The translations under genes were made by a program, and so were the position numbers. Below, in pieces: positions 46,022-55,578 of a stretch of 64,000 nucleotides of DNA. Source of the stretch: Pseudoduganella umbonata (GTDB taxonomy: Bacteria; Pseudomonadota; Gammaproteobacteria; Burkholderiales; Burkholderiaceae_D); NCBI RefSeq assembly GCF_014192225.1, contig NZ_JACHXS010000005.1, positions 186,001 to 250,000 of the forward strand, written 5' to 3'. How positions within the stretch are numbered: the first letter of the stretch is position 1; each line of letters begins with the position of its first letter. The notes under the pieces were generated by a model. The model saw only the letters and a list, made by a program, of their open reading frames with translations. It ran no database searches and was not told the DNA's origin.

Positions 46022-46807
46022 ATGAACTACGACACCCTCACCCTCGACACGGCGGGCACGATCGCCACGGTCACGCTGAACCGCCCCGGCGTGCGCAACG
46101 CGTTCGACGAACAGTCGATCGCCGAGCTGACGGCCGCCTTCGCGGCGCTGGGCCAGGTCGACGGGATCCGCGCCATCGTGCTGGCCGCGAACGGCACGGC
46201 CTACTGCGCCGGCGCGGACCTGAACTGGATGAAGAAGATGGCCGGCTACTCGGAAGACGAGAACCGCGCCGACGCGATGCAGCTGGCGAACATGCTGCGC
46301 ACCATCCATGCGTGCCCCAAGCCGGTGGTGGCGAAAGTGCACGGCGACTGCTTCGGCGGCGGCGTCGGCCTGGTGGCTGCCTGCGATATCGCGATCGCCG
46401 CCGAGGATGCGCATTTCTGCCTCAGCGAGGTGAAGCTGGGCCTGATCCCCGCCACCATCTCGCCGTATGTCATCAAGGCGATGGGCGAGAACGCCGCACG
46501 GCGCTACTTCCTCACTGCCGAACGTTTCAATGCCAGGGAAGCGCTGCGCATCGGCTTCGTGCACGAACTGGCCACCGCGGCGTCGCTGGACGGCCAGGTG
46601 GCCGCCGTGGCCAATGCGCTGGCCGCGAACAGCCCGAACGCCGTGCGCGAAGCCAAGGCGCTGGTGCGCGAGATCGCCAGCCAGCCCGTCACGGATGCGC
46701 TGGTGGCCGACACCGCCCACCGCATCGCGCACATCCGCGCCTCGGGCGAAGGCCGCGAAGGCGTGGCCGCGTTCCTCGAGAAGAGGAAGCCTTCCTGGCT
46801 CACCTGA
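46022..46807 (+). CDS. liuC: Methylglutaconyl-CoA hydratase (enoyl-CoA hydratase family)
   Basis: 261-aa crotonase. It hydrates 3-methylglutaconyl-CoA to HMG-CoA. Oxyanion-hole blocks GTAYCAGADLNWMKKMAGYS and HGDCFGGGVGLVAACDIAIA, then SEVKLGLIPATISPYVIKAMG. ATG 46022 is 10 bp after liuB; the upstream ATG at 45995 lies in liuB. Confidence 0.92.
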   Translation: MNYDTLTLDTAGTIATVTLNRPGVRNAFDEQSIAELTAAFAALGQVDGIRAIVLAANGTAYCAGADLNWMKKMAGYSEDENRADAMQLANMLRTIHACPKPVVAKVHGDCFGGGVGLVAACDIAIAAEDAHFCLSEVKLGLIPATISPYVIKAMGENAARRYFLTAERFNAREALRIGFVHELATAASLDGQVAAVANALAANSPNAVREAKALVREIASQPVTDALVADTAHRIAHIRASGEGREGVAAFLEKRKPSWLT

Positions 46808-46824
46808 TTTTTGGAGTTTCAGTC

Positions 46825-48168
46825 TTGACAGATCAAACCAGCGACTGGGTGTCGCGCAGCCTGAAGAGCGTATGGCACCCATGTACCCAGATGCAGCACC
46901 ACGCGCGTGATCAAGATCGTGTGCCGCTGATTCCCGTCAGCCATGGCCGCGGCGCCTGGCTGTACGACCATGACGGCCGGCGCTACCTCGACGCGATCAG
47001 CTCGTGGTGGGTCAACCTGTTCGGCCACGCCAATCCGCGCATCAACGCGGCGCTGCGCGACCAGCTCGACATGCTGGAGCACGCAATGCTGGCCGGCTTT
47101 ACCCATGAGCCGGTGATCCGCCTGTCCGAGCGGCTGTCCGCGCTGACCGGCGGCGTGCTGGGCCACGCCTTCTACGCGTCGGACGGCGCCTCGGCCGTCG
47201 AGATCGCGCTGAAGATGAGTTTTCATGCGTGGCGCAACGCCGGCCGGTCCGACAAACAGGAATTCGTCTGCCTGCAGGGCAGCTACCACGGCGAAACGAT
47301 CGGCGCGCTGGCCGTCACCGACGTGGCGCTGTTCAAGGATGCCTACGGCCCGCTGCTGCGCGCCACGCAAACGGTGATGTCGCCCGATGCGCGCCAGGCC
47401 CGCGATGGCGAAACGGCCCAGGACGTGGCACGCCGCGCCGCGGCCGACGTGCAGCGCCTGTTCGAACAGAAGGCGGACCGCATCGCCGCCATCATCATCG
47501 AGCCGCTGGTGCAGTGCGCGGCCGGCATGGCGATGCACGATCCGCTCTACCTCCAGCTGGTCCGCGAGCTGTGCGACAGGCATGAAGTACACCTGATCCT
47601 CGATGAAATCGCGGTGGGCTGCGGCCGCACCGGCACCTTCTTCGCGTGCGAGCAGGCCGGCATCTGGCCAGACTTCGTCACGCTGTCGAAGGGCATCAGC
47701 GGCGGCTACCTGCCGCTGTCGCTGGTGCTGACGAAGGACCAGGTCTACCAGGCTTTCTACAGTGCCGACATCACGCGCGGTTTCCTGCATTCGCACTCGT
47801 ACACCGGCAACCCGCTGGCGTGCCGCGCGGCGCTGGCCACGCTCGACATTTTCGAAGAAGACAACGTCCTCGAAGCGAACCGCGCCCGTGCCGCCAGCCT
47901 GGGCGCGGCGATGGCGCCGCTGGCCGACCACCCGCGCGTAAAAAACCTGCGCCAGCGCGGCATGATCCTGGCGTTCGATGCCGCCGGCGTGGACAAGACG
48001 TTCTCGCGCCGCTTCTTCGCCAACGCCACGCGCAACGAACTGCTGCTGAGGCCGATCGGCTCGACCGTGTACCTGATGCCGCCCTACATCCTGGACGACG
48101 AGGAAATCGCCGGCCTGGCCGCGCGCACGCGGGCCGTCTTCGAACAGACACTGGCGGAGGCATCATGA
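46825..48168 (+). CDS. bioA: Adenosylmethionine-8-amino-7-oxononanoate aminotransferase
   Basis: 447-aa PLP enzyme of biotin synthesis; makes DAPA from KAPA. Start WHPCTQMQHH and the PLP Lys in TLSKGISGGYLPLSLVLT; FYASDGASAVEIALKM and SYHGETIGAL are family blocks. No ATG or GTG fits; TTG 46825 (GGAG 8 nt before) is chosen. Follows liuC by 17 bp. Confidence 0.93.
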   Translation: MTDQTSDWVSRSLKSVWHPCTQMQHHARDQDRVPLIPVSHGRGAWLYDHDGRRYLDAISSWWVNLFGHANPRINAALRDQLDMLEHAMLAGFTHEPVIRLSERLSALTGGVLGHAFYASDGASAVEIALKMSFHAWRNAGRSDKQEFVCLQGSYHGETIGALAVTDVALFKDAYGPLLRATQTVMSPDARQARDGETAQDVARRAAADVQRLFEQKADRIAAIIIEPLVQCAAGMAMHDPLYLQLVRELCDRHEVHLILDEIAVGCGRTGTFFACEQAGIWPDFVTLSKGISGGYLPLSLVLTKDQVYQAFYSADITRGFLHSHSYTGNPLACRAALATLDIFEEDNVLEANRARAASLGAAMAPLADHPRVKNLRQRGMILAFDAAGVDKTFSRRFFANATRNELLLRPIGSTVYLMPPYILDDEEIAGLAARTRAVFEQTLAEAS

Positions 48169-49373
48169 AACTGCTGGACCAGCTGGCGTCCAGCCTGGAT
48201 GCACTGCGCAAGCAAAGCCTGATCCGCACGCGCCGCACGGTCGATACGCCGTGCGGCCCGCGCGTGACGGTGGAGGGCCGCGAACTGCTGGCCTTCTGCA
48301 GCAACGACTACCTGGGCCTGGCCGCGCACCCGGCCATCACGGCCGCGCTGCGCGAGGGTACCGAACTGTATGGCGCCGGCAGCGGCGCCTCGCACCTGAT
48401 CAGCGGCCACTTCCGCGCCCACGCGGCACTGGAAGAGCGGCTGGCCGATTTCGCCGGCCCGCACCTCGTCGATGCGCGCGCGCTGTACTTCAGCACCGGC
48501 TACATGGCCAACCTTGCCGTGCTGACGGCGCTCGCAGTAGGCGACAGGGACACGGAAATCTTCAGCGAAGCGCTGAACCATGCATCGCTGATCGACGGCG
48601 CGCGCCTGTCGCGCAAGACGGTCAAGGTGTATCCGCACGCGAACGTCGAGGCGCTGGACGAACTGCTGGGCACCAGCCAGGCGAGCAACAAGATCGTCGT
48701 CACCGATTCGGTGTTCTCGATGGATGGCAACCTGGCCCCGCTGCCGGCATTGCTGGCGCTGTGCGAGAAACATGGCGCCTGGCTGGTCGTCGACGATGCC
48801 CACGGCTTCGGCACGCTGGGCGAGAACGGCCGGGGCGCCCTCGAGCACTTCGGCCTGCGCTCGCCTTACCTGGTCTACGTGGGCACGCTGGGCAAGGCGG
48901 CCGGGGTGGGCGGCGCCTTCGTTGCCGCGCACGCTACCGTGATCGACACGCTGGTCCAGCGCGCCCGGCCCTACATCTTCACGACCGCGGCGCCGCCGGC
49001 GCTGGCGCATGCCCTGCTGGCCAGCCTTGACATCATCGCCGGCGGCGAGGGCCGGGAGCGCCGTTCGCACCTGGCCGGTTTGGTGGCACAATGGCACGAT
49101 GGCCTGCGGCTGGCACGCTGGACGGCGCTGCCGTCGCAGACCGCGATCCAGCCCGTGATCATCGGCGCCAACGACGCGACGATGGAAGCGGCCGCGGCGC
49201 TGTACGAGCGCGGCATCTGGGTCGGCGGCATCCGCCCGCCCACGGTGCCGGCGGATTCGGCGCGGCTGCGCGTCACGCTGTCGGCCGGCCACACCACGGC
49301 CGACGTGGCGCGGCTGCTCGACAACATCAATGAAGTCAATGCCCACATGGAAAGGAGCCGCGATGGCGCTTGA
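48165..49373 (+). CDS. bioF: 8-amino-7-oxononanoate synthase
   Basis: 402-aa PLP enzyme that joins pimeloyl-thioester and L-Ala. Blocks FCSNDYLGLAAHP, GAGSGASHLISG, VDDAHGFGTLGENGRG, and the PLP Lys in GTLGKAAGVGGAF. ATG overlaps the bioA stop (ATGA); the 3' end overlaps bioD by 11 bp. Confidence 0.95.
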   Translation: MKLLDQLASSLDALRKQSLIRTRRTVDTPCGPRVTVEGRELLAFCSNDYLGLAAHPAITAALREGTELYGAGSGASHLISGHFRAHAALEERLADFAGPHLVDARALYFSTGYMANLAVLTALAVGDRDTEIFSEALNHASLIDGARLSRKTVKVYPHANVEALDELLGTSQASNKIVVTDSVFSMDGNLAPLPALLALCEKHGAWLVVDDAHGFGTLGENGRGALEHFGLRSPYLVYVGTLGKAAGVGGAFVAAHATVIDTLVQRARPYIFTTAAPPALAHALLASLDIIAGGEGRERRSHLAGLVAQWHDGLRLARWTALPSQTAIQPVIIGANDATMEAAAALYERGIWVGGIRPPTVPADSARLRVTLSAGHTTADVARLLDNINEVNAHMERSRDGA

Positions 49374-50175
49374 AGACCCGGTGATCGCTCCGGTACGGGA
49401 AGCCGCGGTGGCGGACGACGCCGTCGAAGAAGTGCAAGCCGCGCCGGCGGTGGCCGCCAGCGGCATTCCGCCCCGCTTCGCCTGCTTCGTGACGGGCACC
49501 GATACGGAAATCGGCAAGACGCTGATCTCGTCCGCCATGCTGCACGCGCTGGTCAGCCAGGGCGTGAAGGCGTGCGGCATGAAGCCGGTGGCGGCGGGCG
49601 CGGTCATGCGCGACGGCACGCTGCGCAACGACGATTGCGACCAGCTGGAATCCGCCGGCAACGTGCGCCTGCCGCAATCGATCACCACGCCGTTCCTGCT
49701 GAAGGAACCGGCCGCGCCGCACATCGCGGCCGCGCTGGAACGCGTCACCATCGACCCGGTGCCGATCCTGGCGTCGTATCTCGAGATCGCCGCCGCCAGC
49801 GACGCCACCGTGGTCGAAGGCGTGGGCGGCTTCCGCGTGCCGTTGACCGATACCTACGACACCGCCGACCTGGCGCAGCAGCTCGACTTGCCGATGGTGC
49901 TGGTGGTGGGCATGCGCCTGGGCTGCATCAACCACGCGCTGCTGACCGTCGAAGCGATTGCCGCGCGCGGCCTGAAGCTGGCTGGCTGGGTGGCCAATGC
50001 GCTGGAGCCGGAGATGGCGTTCGCCGATGAAAACATCGAAGCGCTGGCCGATCGCATCGGCGCGCCGCTGCTGGGCCGCGTGCCGCGCCTGGCCGATGCG
50101 AGCGCCGCCGCCGCCGCCGCGTACCTCGATTTCACGAGCCTGCCGAACTGGCCGGCTCACCGCAACACGAAGTAA
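49363..50175 (+). CDS. bioD: Dethiobiotin synthetase with N-terminal extension
   Basis: 270 aa. P-loop GTDTEIGKTLIS near residue 45, KPVAAGA, EGVGGFRVPL. About 40 residues longer at the N-terminus than usual BioD (Ala/Val/Glu-rich AVADDAVEEVQAAPAVAAS). AAGGAG directly supports ATG 49363, so the extension seems real. An internal start is possible. Confidence 0.93.
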   Translation: MALEDPVIAPVREAAVADDAVEEVQAAPAVAASGIPPRFACFVTGTDTEIGKTLISSAMLHALVSQGVKACGMKPVAAGAVMRDGTLRNDDCDQLESAGNVRLPQSITTPFLLKEPAAPHIAAALERVTIDPVPILASYLEIAAASDATVVEGVGGFRVPLTDTYDTADLAQQLDLPMVLVVGMRLGCINHALLTVEAIAARGLKLAGWVANALEPEMAFADENIEALADRIGAPLLGRVPRLADASAAAAAAYLDFTSLPNWPAHRNTK

Positions 50176-50199
50176 AAAGTAAATATTAAGGAAAACACG

Positions 50200-51240
50200 A
50201 TGTCCCTGCATGAACCGAAAACCGTCGCCCTGCACCGCCCGACCGCCGCCATCAAGCTGCCGGAATCGGCCACCTGGCCGCGCGAGGAAGTGCTGGCCCT
50301 GTTCGAACTGCCGTTCAACGAACTGATGTTCCGCGCGCAGGAAGCGCACCGCGCCAATTTCCCGGATGGCGACGTGGAACTGGCCACGCTGCTGTCGATC
50401 AAGACCGGCGGCTGCGAAGAAGACTGCGGCTACTGCCCGCAGGCCGCGCGCTACGATACCGGCGTGGAAGCCAAGAAGATCCTCGATACCGAAACGGTGC
50501 TGGAAGCGGCAAGGCAGGCCAAGCAAAACGGTGCCACCCGCTTCTGCATGGGTGCCGCATGGCGCAGCCCGAAAGAGCGCGACATGGAAAAAGTCGAAAC
50601 CATGGTGCGCGAAGTGAAGGCGCTGGGCCTGGAAACCTGCGCCACGCTGGGCATGCTGGAAGCGGACCAGGCCGAGCGCCTGAAGGCCGCCGGCCTCGAT
50701 TACTACAACCACAACCTCGACACGGCGCCCGAGTTCTACGACAACGTGATCTCCACCCGCCAGTACCAGGACCGCCTGGACACGCTTGGCCACGTGCGCG
50801 ACGCCGGCCTGAAAGTGTGCTGCGGCGGCATCGTGGGCATGGGTGAAACGCGCGACCAGCGCGCCGGCCTGATCGCCCAGCTGGCGAACCTGAACCCGTA
50901 TCCGGAATCGGTGCCGATCAACCACCTGGTGCAGGTGGAAGGCACGCCGCTGCACGGCCTGGACCGCCTCGACCCGCTGGAATTCGTGCGCACCATCGCC
51001 GTGGCGCGCATCACGATGCCGAAGGCGCGTGTGCGCCTGTCCGCCGGCCGCCGCGAACTGGGCGAAGCCGTGCAGGCCATGTGCTTCATGGCCGGCGCCA
51101 ACTCGATCTTCTACGGCGACAAGCTGCTGACCACCGACAACCCGGAAGCGAACGACGACCGTGCGCTGCTGGCCAAGCTGGGCCTGTCCACCCGTGCCGC
51201 CATGCTGGAGTCGGTGCAGAAGGAAGCCTGCGGCTGCTGA
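50200..51240 (+). CDS. bioB: Biotin synthase
   Basis: 346-aa radical SAM enzyme inserting sulfur into dethiobiotin. The CxxxCxxC site is CEEDCGYC in KTGGCEEDCGYCPQA; [2Fe-2S] ligands in the C-terminal part and FMAGANSIFYGDKLLTT are present. AAGGAA before ATG. Last of four bio genes in the liu operon. Confidence 0.96.
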   Translation: MSLHEPKTVALHRPTAAIKLPESATWPREEVLALFELPFNELMFRAQEAHRANFPDGDVELATLLSIKTGGCEEDCGYCPQAARYDTGVEAKKILDTETVLEAARQAKQNGATRFCMGAAWRSPKERDMEKVETMVREVKALGLETCATLGMLEADQAERLKAAGLDYYNHNLDTAPEFYDNVISTRQYQDRLDTLGHVRDAGLKVCCGGIVGMGETRDQRAGLIAQLANLNPYPESVPINHLVQVEGTPLHGLDRLDPLEFVRTIAVARITMPKARVRLSAGRRELGEAVQAMCFMAGANSIFYGDKLLTTDNPEANDDRALLAKLGLSTRAAMLESVQKEACGC

Positions 51241-51244
51241 GATA

Positions 51245-51289
51245 TCGAATAGTTCGAATAGATCGAATAGTTCGACGGGATCGAATGGC
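51245..51289 (+). repeat. 9-bp tandem repeat after bioB
   Basis: Five units at exact 9-bp steps (51245, 51254, 51263, 51272, 51281) with consensus TCGAATAGT; the first three are exact, the last two degenerate. Begins 5 bp after the bioB stop. Confidence 0.75.
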
Positions 51290-51344
51290 CGCAGAGCCAG
51301 ATTGCCGAGCCGGCGGCACATGCCGCATGCAGCGCCCAACGGTT

Positions 51345-51385
51345 GAATTCCCGGGCCGGACTCACGAGGTCCGGCCCGGAAATTC
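51345..51385 (+). promoter_or_regulatory. Strong stem-loop in the bioB-liuD gap
   Basis: GAATTCCCGGGCCGGAC (51345-51361) pairs with GTCCGGCCCGGAAATTC (51369-51385), 16 of 17 pairs, 7-nt loop TCACGAG. No T tract. It is 31 bp before the liuD ATG. May stop transcription from bioB, protect mRNA ends or be a processing site. Confidence 0.65.
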
Positions 51386-51416
51386 GCCTCGGGTTCATAA
51401 GACTGGAGACATATCG

Positions 51417-53438
51417 ATGTTCAAGAAAATCCTGATCGCCAACCGCGGCGAGATCGCCTGCCGCGTGGCCGCCACCGCCCGCAAGATGGGCATCCGCACC
51501 GTGGCCGTGTATTCGGAAGCCGATGCCAATGCGAAGCACGTGGCGGTCTGCGACGAGGCCGTGCTGCTGGGCCCCGCGCCGGCCAAGGAAAGCTACCTGT
51601 GCGGCGACAAGATCATCGCCATCGCGCTGGCCACCGGCGCGCAGGCGATCCATCCCGGCTATGGCTTCCTGTCCGAGAATGCGGAATTCGCCGAAGCCTG
51701 CGCCGAAGCGGGCCTGGTGTTCATCGGCCCGCCCGCCGCGGCGATGCGCGCGATGGGCTCGAAATCGGCGGCGAAATCATTGATGGAAAAGGCCGGCGTG
51801 CCGCTGGTGCCCGGCTACCACGGCGACGAGCAGGAGGCCACCTTCCTGCAGCGCGAAGCGGACCGCATCGGCTACCCGGTGCTGCTGAAGGCTTCGGCCG
51901 GCGGCGGCGGCAAGGGCATGCGCGTGGTCGACAGCGCCGCCGCCTTCGCCGAAGCGCTGGCTTCCTGCAAGCGCGAGGCGATCAGCTCCTTCGGCGACGA
52001 CAAGGTACTGGCCGAAAAATACCTGCAGCGCCCGCGCCACATCGAGATCCAGGTATTCGCCGACACGCACGGCAACTGCATCTACCTGTTCGAGCGCGAT
52101 TGCTCGGTCCAGCGCCGTCACCAGAAGGTGCTGGAGGAAGCGCCGGCGCCGGGCATGACCGATGCGCGGCGCGCGGCCATGGGCGATGCGGCCGTGGCCG
52201 CGGCACAGGCGGTCGGTTATGTGGGCGCCGGCACTGTGGAATTCATCGCCAACCAGGACGGCAGCTTCTATTTCATGGAGATGAACACGCGGCTGCAGGT
52301 CGAGCACCCGGTGACGGAAATGATCACCGGCACCGACCTCGTCGAATGGCAGTTGCGCGTGGCGGCCGGCGAGCCGCTGCCGAAACGGCAGGACGAACTG
52401 AAGATCCGCGGCCACGCGCTGGAGGCGCGGATCTACGCCGAGAATCCCGACAAGGGCTTCCTGCCGTCGATCGGCACGCTGCGCCACCTCGACACGCCGG
52501 ATGCGGTGCAGTTCGAAGTGGGCGGCACGCCCGGCCAGCCGGCCGCGGTGCGCGTCGATTCCGGCGTGCGCGAGGGCGATGCGATCTCGCCGTTCTACGA
52601 TCCGATGATCGCCAAGCTGATCGTCTGGGGCGCCGACCGCAAGCAGGCGCTGGCGCGCATGGCGCAGGCGCTGTCGCAATACCAGATCGTCGGCCTGGCC
52701 GGCAACGTGGCATTCCTCAAGCGCCTGGTGGAAAGCGCCGCGTTTGCCGATGCGGACCTGGATACGGGCCTGATCGAACGCAATGTCGATGTGCTGTTCG
52801 CGCCGGCCCGTTCGGTGCCCGTGGCGGCGCTCGCGCTGGCCGCCGTGGCACTGATCGAGCATGAGAAAACCCGGGCGCGCGGCACCAACGCGGGCGACCC
52901 GTGGAGCCAGGCACTGGGCTGGCGCCTGAACTCCCGCTACGCCCGCACGCTGGCGTTCCGCGACGAAGGCGGCAGGAACTACGCGCCCGTGTTCACGTAC
53001 CTGCCGCACGGCTGGGAGCTGTCGATCGAGGGCATGTCCGTCGACGTGGCGCTGCTGGCGCGCGATGGCGTGGACCTGTCGGTGCGGCTGGGCGACGCGT
53101 CGGTGCACGGCACCGTGCGCCGCGATGGCGACACCTTCCACGTGTTCACCGGCGGCGGCCATTACGTGCTGCACCATGAGGACCCGCTGGCGCATGCCGG
53201 CGAAAGCGAGGCCGATGGCGGCCGGCTGACCGCGCCGATGCCGGGCAAGGTCGTCGCCGTGCTGGCATCGCGCGGACAGGACGTCAGGAAGGGCGAGCCG
53301 CTGGTGATCATGGAAGCGATGAAGATGGAACACACGATCGCGGCGCCGCACGACGGCACCGTGGACGAGATACTGTACGCCGTCGGCGACCAGGTAGCGG
53401 ATGGCGCGCCGCTGCTGGCCTTCCGGACGGCAGCCTGA
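51417..53438 (+). CDS. liuD: 3-methylcrotonyl-CoA carboxylase, biotin subunit
   Basis: 673 aa. Biotin carboxylase (1-450: ILIANRGEIACRVAATARKMG, LLKASAGGGGKGMR ATP-grasp loop, FMEMNTRLQVEHPVTE), linker domain, and a C-terminal biotinyl domain with the target Lys in EAMKMEHTI (about residue 635). Start ATG 51417 preceded by GGAGAC; the long upstream frame covers repeats and bioB. Partner of liuB. Confidence 0.96.
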   Translation: MFKKILIANRGEIACRVAATARKMGIRTVAVYSEADANAKHVAVCDEAVLLGPAPAKESYLCGDKIIAIALATGAQAIHPGYGFLSENAEFAEACAEAGLVFIGPPAAAMRAMGSKSAAKSLMEKAGVPLVPGYHGDEQEATFLQREADRIGYPVLLKASAGGGGKGMRVVDSAAAFAEALASCKREAISSFGDDKVLAEKYLQRPRHIEIQVFADTHGNCIYLFERDCSVQRRHQKVLEEAPAPGMTDARRAAMGDAAVAAAQAVGYVGAGTVEFIANQDGSFYFMEMNTRLQVEHPVTEMITGTDLVEWQLRVAAGEPLPKRQDELKIRGHALEARIYAENPDKGFLPSIGTLRHLDTPDAVQFEVGGTPGQPAAVRVDSGVREGDAISPFYDPMIAKLIVWGADRKQALARMAQALSQYQIVGLAGNVAFLKRLVESAAFADADLDTGLIERNVDVLFAPARSVPVAALALAAVALIEHEKTRARGTNAGDPWSQALGWRLNSRYARTLAFRDEGGRNYAPVFTYLPHGWELSIEGMSVDVALLARDGVDLSVRLGDASVHGTVRRDGDTFHVFTGGGHYVLHHEDPLAHAGESEADGGRLTAPMPGKVVAVLASRGQDVRKGEPLVIMEAMKMEHTIAAPHDGTVDEILYAVGDQVADGAPLLAFRTAA

Positions 53439-53448
53439 GGAAACAACG

Positions 53449-54381
53449 ATGCGTATTCTGCTGTACCGTTCGGATGACAACACCGGCCCGTGGGCCGACG
53501 ATTTTGCGCGCCACCTGCCGCAGGCGCAGTGCGTGACATGGCGCGAGGGTGAGAAACTGCCACCCTGCGACTACGCTGTGGTGTGGGCGCCGCCCGAGGC
53601 GATGCTGCGCGAACTGGCCGAAGTCAAGGCGGTCTTCCTGATGGGGGCCGGTGCCGATGCGATCCTGAAGCAGGGCAGCGCCCTGCCCGCCCACGTGCCG
53701 ATCGTGCGCCTGGGCGACGCGGGCATGGGCGTGCAGATGGGCGAGTACGTGGTGCATGCGGTGCTGCGCTACTTCCGCCGCTTCGACCAGTACGAGGACC
53801 AGGCGGCCGTCGGCGACTGGCGGCCGCTGGCTGCGCACGAGCGCGAATCGTTCAGCATCGGCGTGATGGGCGCCGGCGTGCTGGGCCTGCGCGTGCTGGA
53901 ATGCCTGCGTCCGTTCGGTTTCCCGTTGCAGGCATGGTCGCGCAGCGCGAAGGAGATCGACGGCGTGCGCTGCTTCGCCGGCGACGACGGGCTCGACGCT
54001 TTCCTGCGCAGCACCCGCGTGGTGGTGTGCATGCTGCCGCTGACGGACGCCACGGCCAATATCCTGAACCGCGCCAACCTGGGCAAGCTGCCACAGGGCG
54101 CCTACGTGATCAACGTGGCGCGCGGCGCCCATGTAGCGGAGCCGGACCTGCTGGCGTTCATCCAGTCGGGCCACATCGCCGGCGCCACGCTGGACGCGTT
54201 CCGCAACGAACCGCTGCCGCGGCAGCATCCGTTCTGGGACGAGCCGCGCATCACCATCACGCCGCATATCGCCGCGCTGACCCTGCGTAGCGAAAGCGTG
54301 CGGCAGATCGCCGGCAAGATCGGCCTGCTGGAGCGGGGCGAACCGGTTGCCGACGTCATCGACCGCGAACTGGGATATTGA
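53449..54381 (+). CDS. ghrA: Glyoxylate/hydroxypyruvate reductase A-like
   Basis: 310-aa D-2-hydroxyacid dehydrogenase. NAD(P) loop IGVMGAGVLGLRVLE, catalytic Arg in NVARGAHV, Glu and His in the EPLP/HPF-W-ITPHIAALT region. Reduces glyoxylate or hydroxypyruvate. It interrupts liuD and liuE by close spacing (10 and 13 bp), so belongs to the operon; link to glyoxylate formation by the shunt (aceK in the other liu locus) is inference. Confidence 0.9.
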   Translation: MRILLYRSDDNTGPWADDFARHLPQAQCVTWREGEKLPPCDYAVVWAPPEAMLRELAEVKAVFLMGAGADAILKQGSALPAHVPIVRLGDAGMGVQMGEYVVHAVLRYFRRFDQYEDQAAVGDWRPLAAHERESFSIGVMGAGVLGLRVLECLRPFGFPLQAWSRSAKEIDGVRCFAGDDGLDAFLRSTRVVVCMLPLTDATANILNRANLGKLPQGAYVINVARGAHVAEPDLLAFIQSGHIAGATLDAFRNEPLPRQHPFWDEPRITITPHIAALTLRSESVRQIAGKIGLLERGEPVADVIDRELGY

Positions 54382-54394
54382 TTGGGGAACTGAC

Positions 54395-55303
54395 ATGAAC
54401 CTGCCGAAAAAAGTGAAGATCGTCGAAGTGGGCCCGCGCGACGGCCTGCAGAACGAAAAGGAAAACGTGCCGGCCGAGGTGAAGATCGCGCTGGTCGACC
54501 GCCTGTCCGCCGCCGGCTTCCCGAACGTGGAAGCGGCGGCGTTCGTGTCGCCGAAATGGGTGCCGCAGATGGCCACCAGCCGCGCGGTCATGGACGGCAT
54601 CGCACGCAGGGACGGCGTGATCTACTCGGCGCTGACGCCGAACATGCAGGGCTTCGAAGCCGCGCTTGCAGCGAAGGCCGACGAGGTGGTGATCTTCGGC
54701 TCGGCGTCGGAAGCCTTCTCGCAGCGAAACATCAACTGCTCGATCGCCGAATCGATCGCCCGCTTCGAACCGGTGGCGAAGGCGGCGAAGGACCATGGCG
54801 TGCGGCTGCGCGGCAGCATCAGCACGGCGTTCGGCTGCCCGTACCAGGGCGAGGTCCCGCTGGAGGCCGTGGCGGACGTGGTGGCGCGGATGCGCGACCT
54901 GGGCTGCGACGAGATCGACATCGCCGACACGATCGGCGTGGCCACGCCGCGGCATGCCCAGGCGGTGATGGCAACGGCGATCCGCGCCTTCCGCGTCGAT
55001 GCGCTGGCCGGCCACTTCCATGACACATATGGACAGGCGCTGGCCAACATCTACGCATCGCTGGAATTGGGGATTTCGATCTTCCACTCGTCCGTGGCCG
55101 GCCTGGGCGGCTGCCCGTATGCAAAGGGTGCCACCGGCAATATCGCCACCGAGGACGTTCTCTACATGATGAACGGCCTGGGCATCGACACGGGCGTCGA
55201 CCTGGATGCCGTGGTGGATGCGGGCGCTTATATTTCGCAGTTCCTTGGGCGCAAGAGTTCCAGCCGCGCCGGGAATGCCCTGCTGGCCAAACGCAACGGC
55301 TGA
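54395..55303 (+). CDS. liuE: Hydroxymethylglutaryl-CoA lyase
   Basis: 302 aa. Splits HMG-CoA into acetyl-CoA and acetoacetate, the last leucine step. Metal-binding start VEVGPRDGLQNEK, and the active-site SVAGLGGCPYAKGATGNIATEDVLYMM with Cys. Last gene of the liu/bio operon, before the 58-bp repeat array. Confidence 0.96.
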   Translation: MNLPKKVKIVEVGPRDGLQNEKENVPAEVKIALVDRLSAAGFPNVEAAAFVSPKWVPQMATSRAVMDGIARRDGVIYSALTPNMQGFEAALAAKADEVVIFGSASEAFSQRNINCSIAESIARFEPVAKAAKDHGVRLRGSISTAFGCPYQGEVPLEAVADVVARMRDLGCDEIDIADTIGVATPRHAQAVMATAIRAFRVDALAGHFHDTYGQALANIYASLELGISIFHSSVAGLGGCPYAKGATGNIATEDVLYMMNGLGIDTGVDLDAVVDAGAYISQFLGRKSSSRAGNALLAKRNG

Positions 55304-55312
55304 TATATAGCT

Positions 55313-55578
55313 GAGCCCGTGTCACCGTGCCTGGCACGCGGACACGCCACGAGGACATGCATAGCCCGGCTGAGCCCGTGTCACCGTGCCTGGCACGCGG
55401 ACACGCATGAGGACACGGATTGTCCGGCTGAGCCCGTGTCACCGTGCCTGGCACGCGGACACGCATGAGGACACGGATTGTCCGGCTGAGCTCGTGTCAC
55501 CGTGCCTGGCACGCGGACACGCATGAGGACACGGATTTTCCGGCTGAGCTCGTGTCACCGTGCCTGGCACGCGGACAT
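55313..55578 (+). repeat. Tandem array of 58-bp repeats
   Basis: Units begin at 55313, 55372, 55430, 55488 and 55546 (59, 58, 58, 58 bp and a partial). Each starts GAGCCCGTGTCACC or GAGCTCGTGTCACC and holds the hairpin GTGTC-acc-GTGCC-t-GGCAC-gcg-GACAC. Copies 2 and 3 are identical; copies 4 and 5 share a C-to-T change. No spacers, so not CRISPR. Confidence 0.9.

Noticed and set aside
55313..55578. CRISPR array
   Set aside because: Units are contiguous 58-bp tandem copies without unique spacers, and no cas genes are present.
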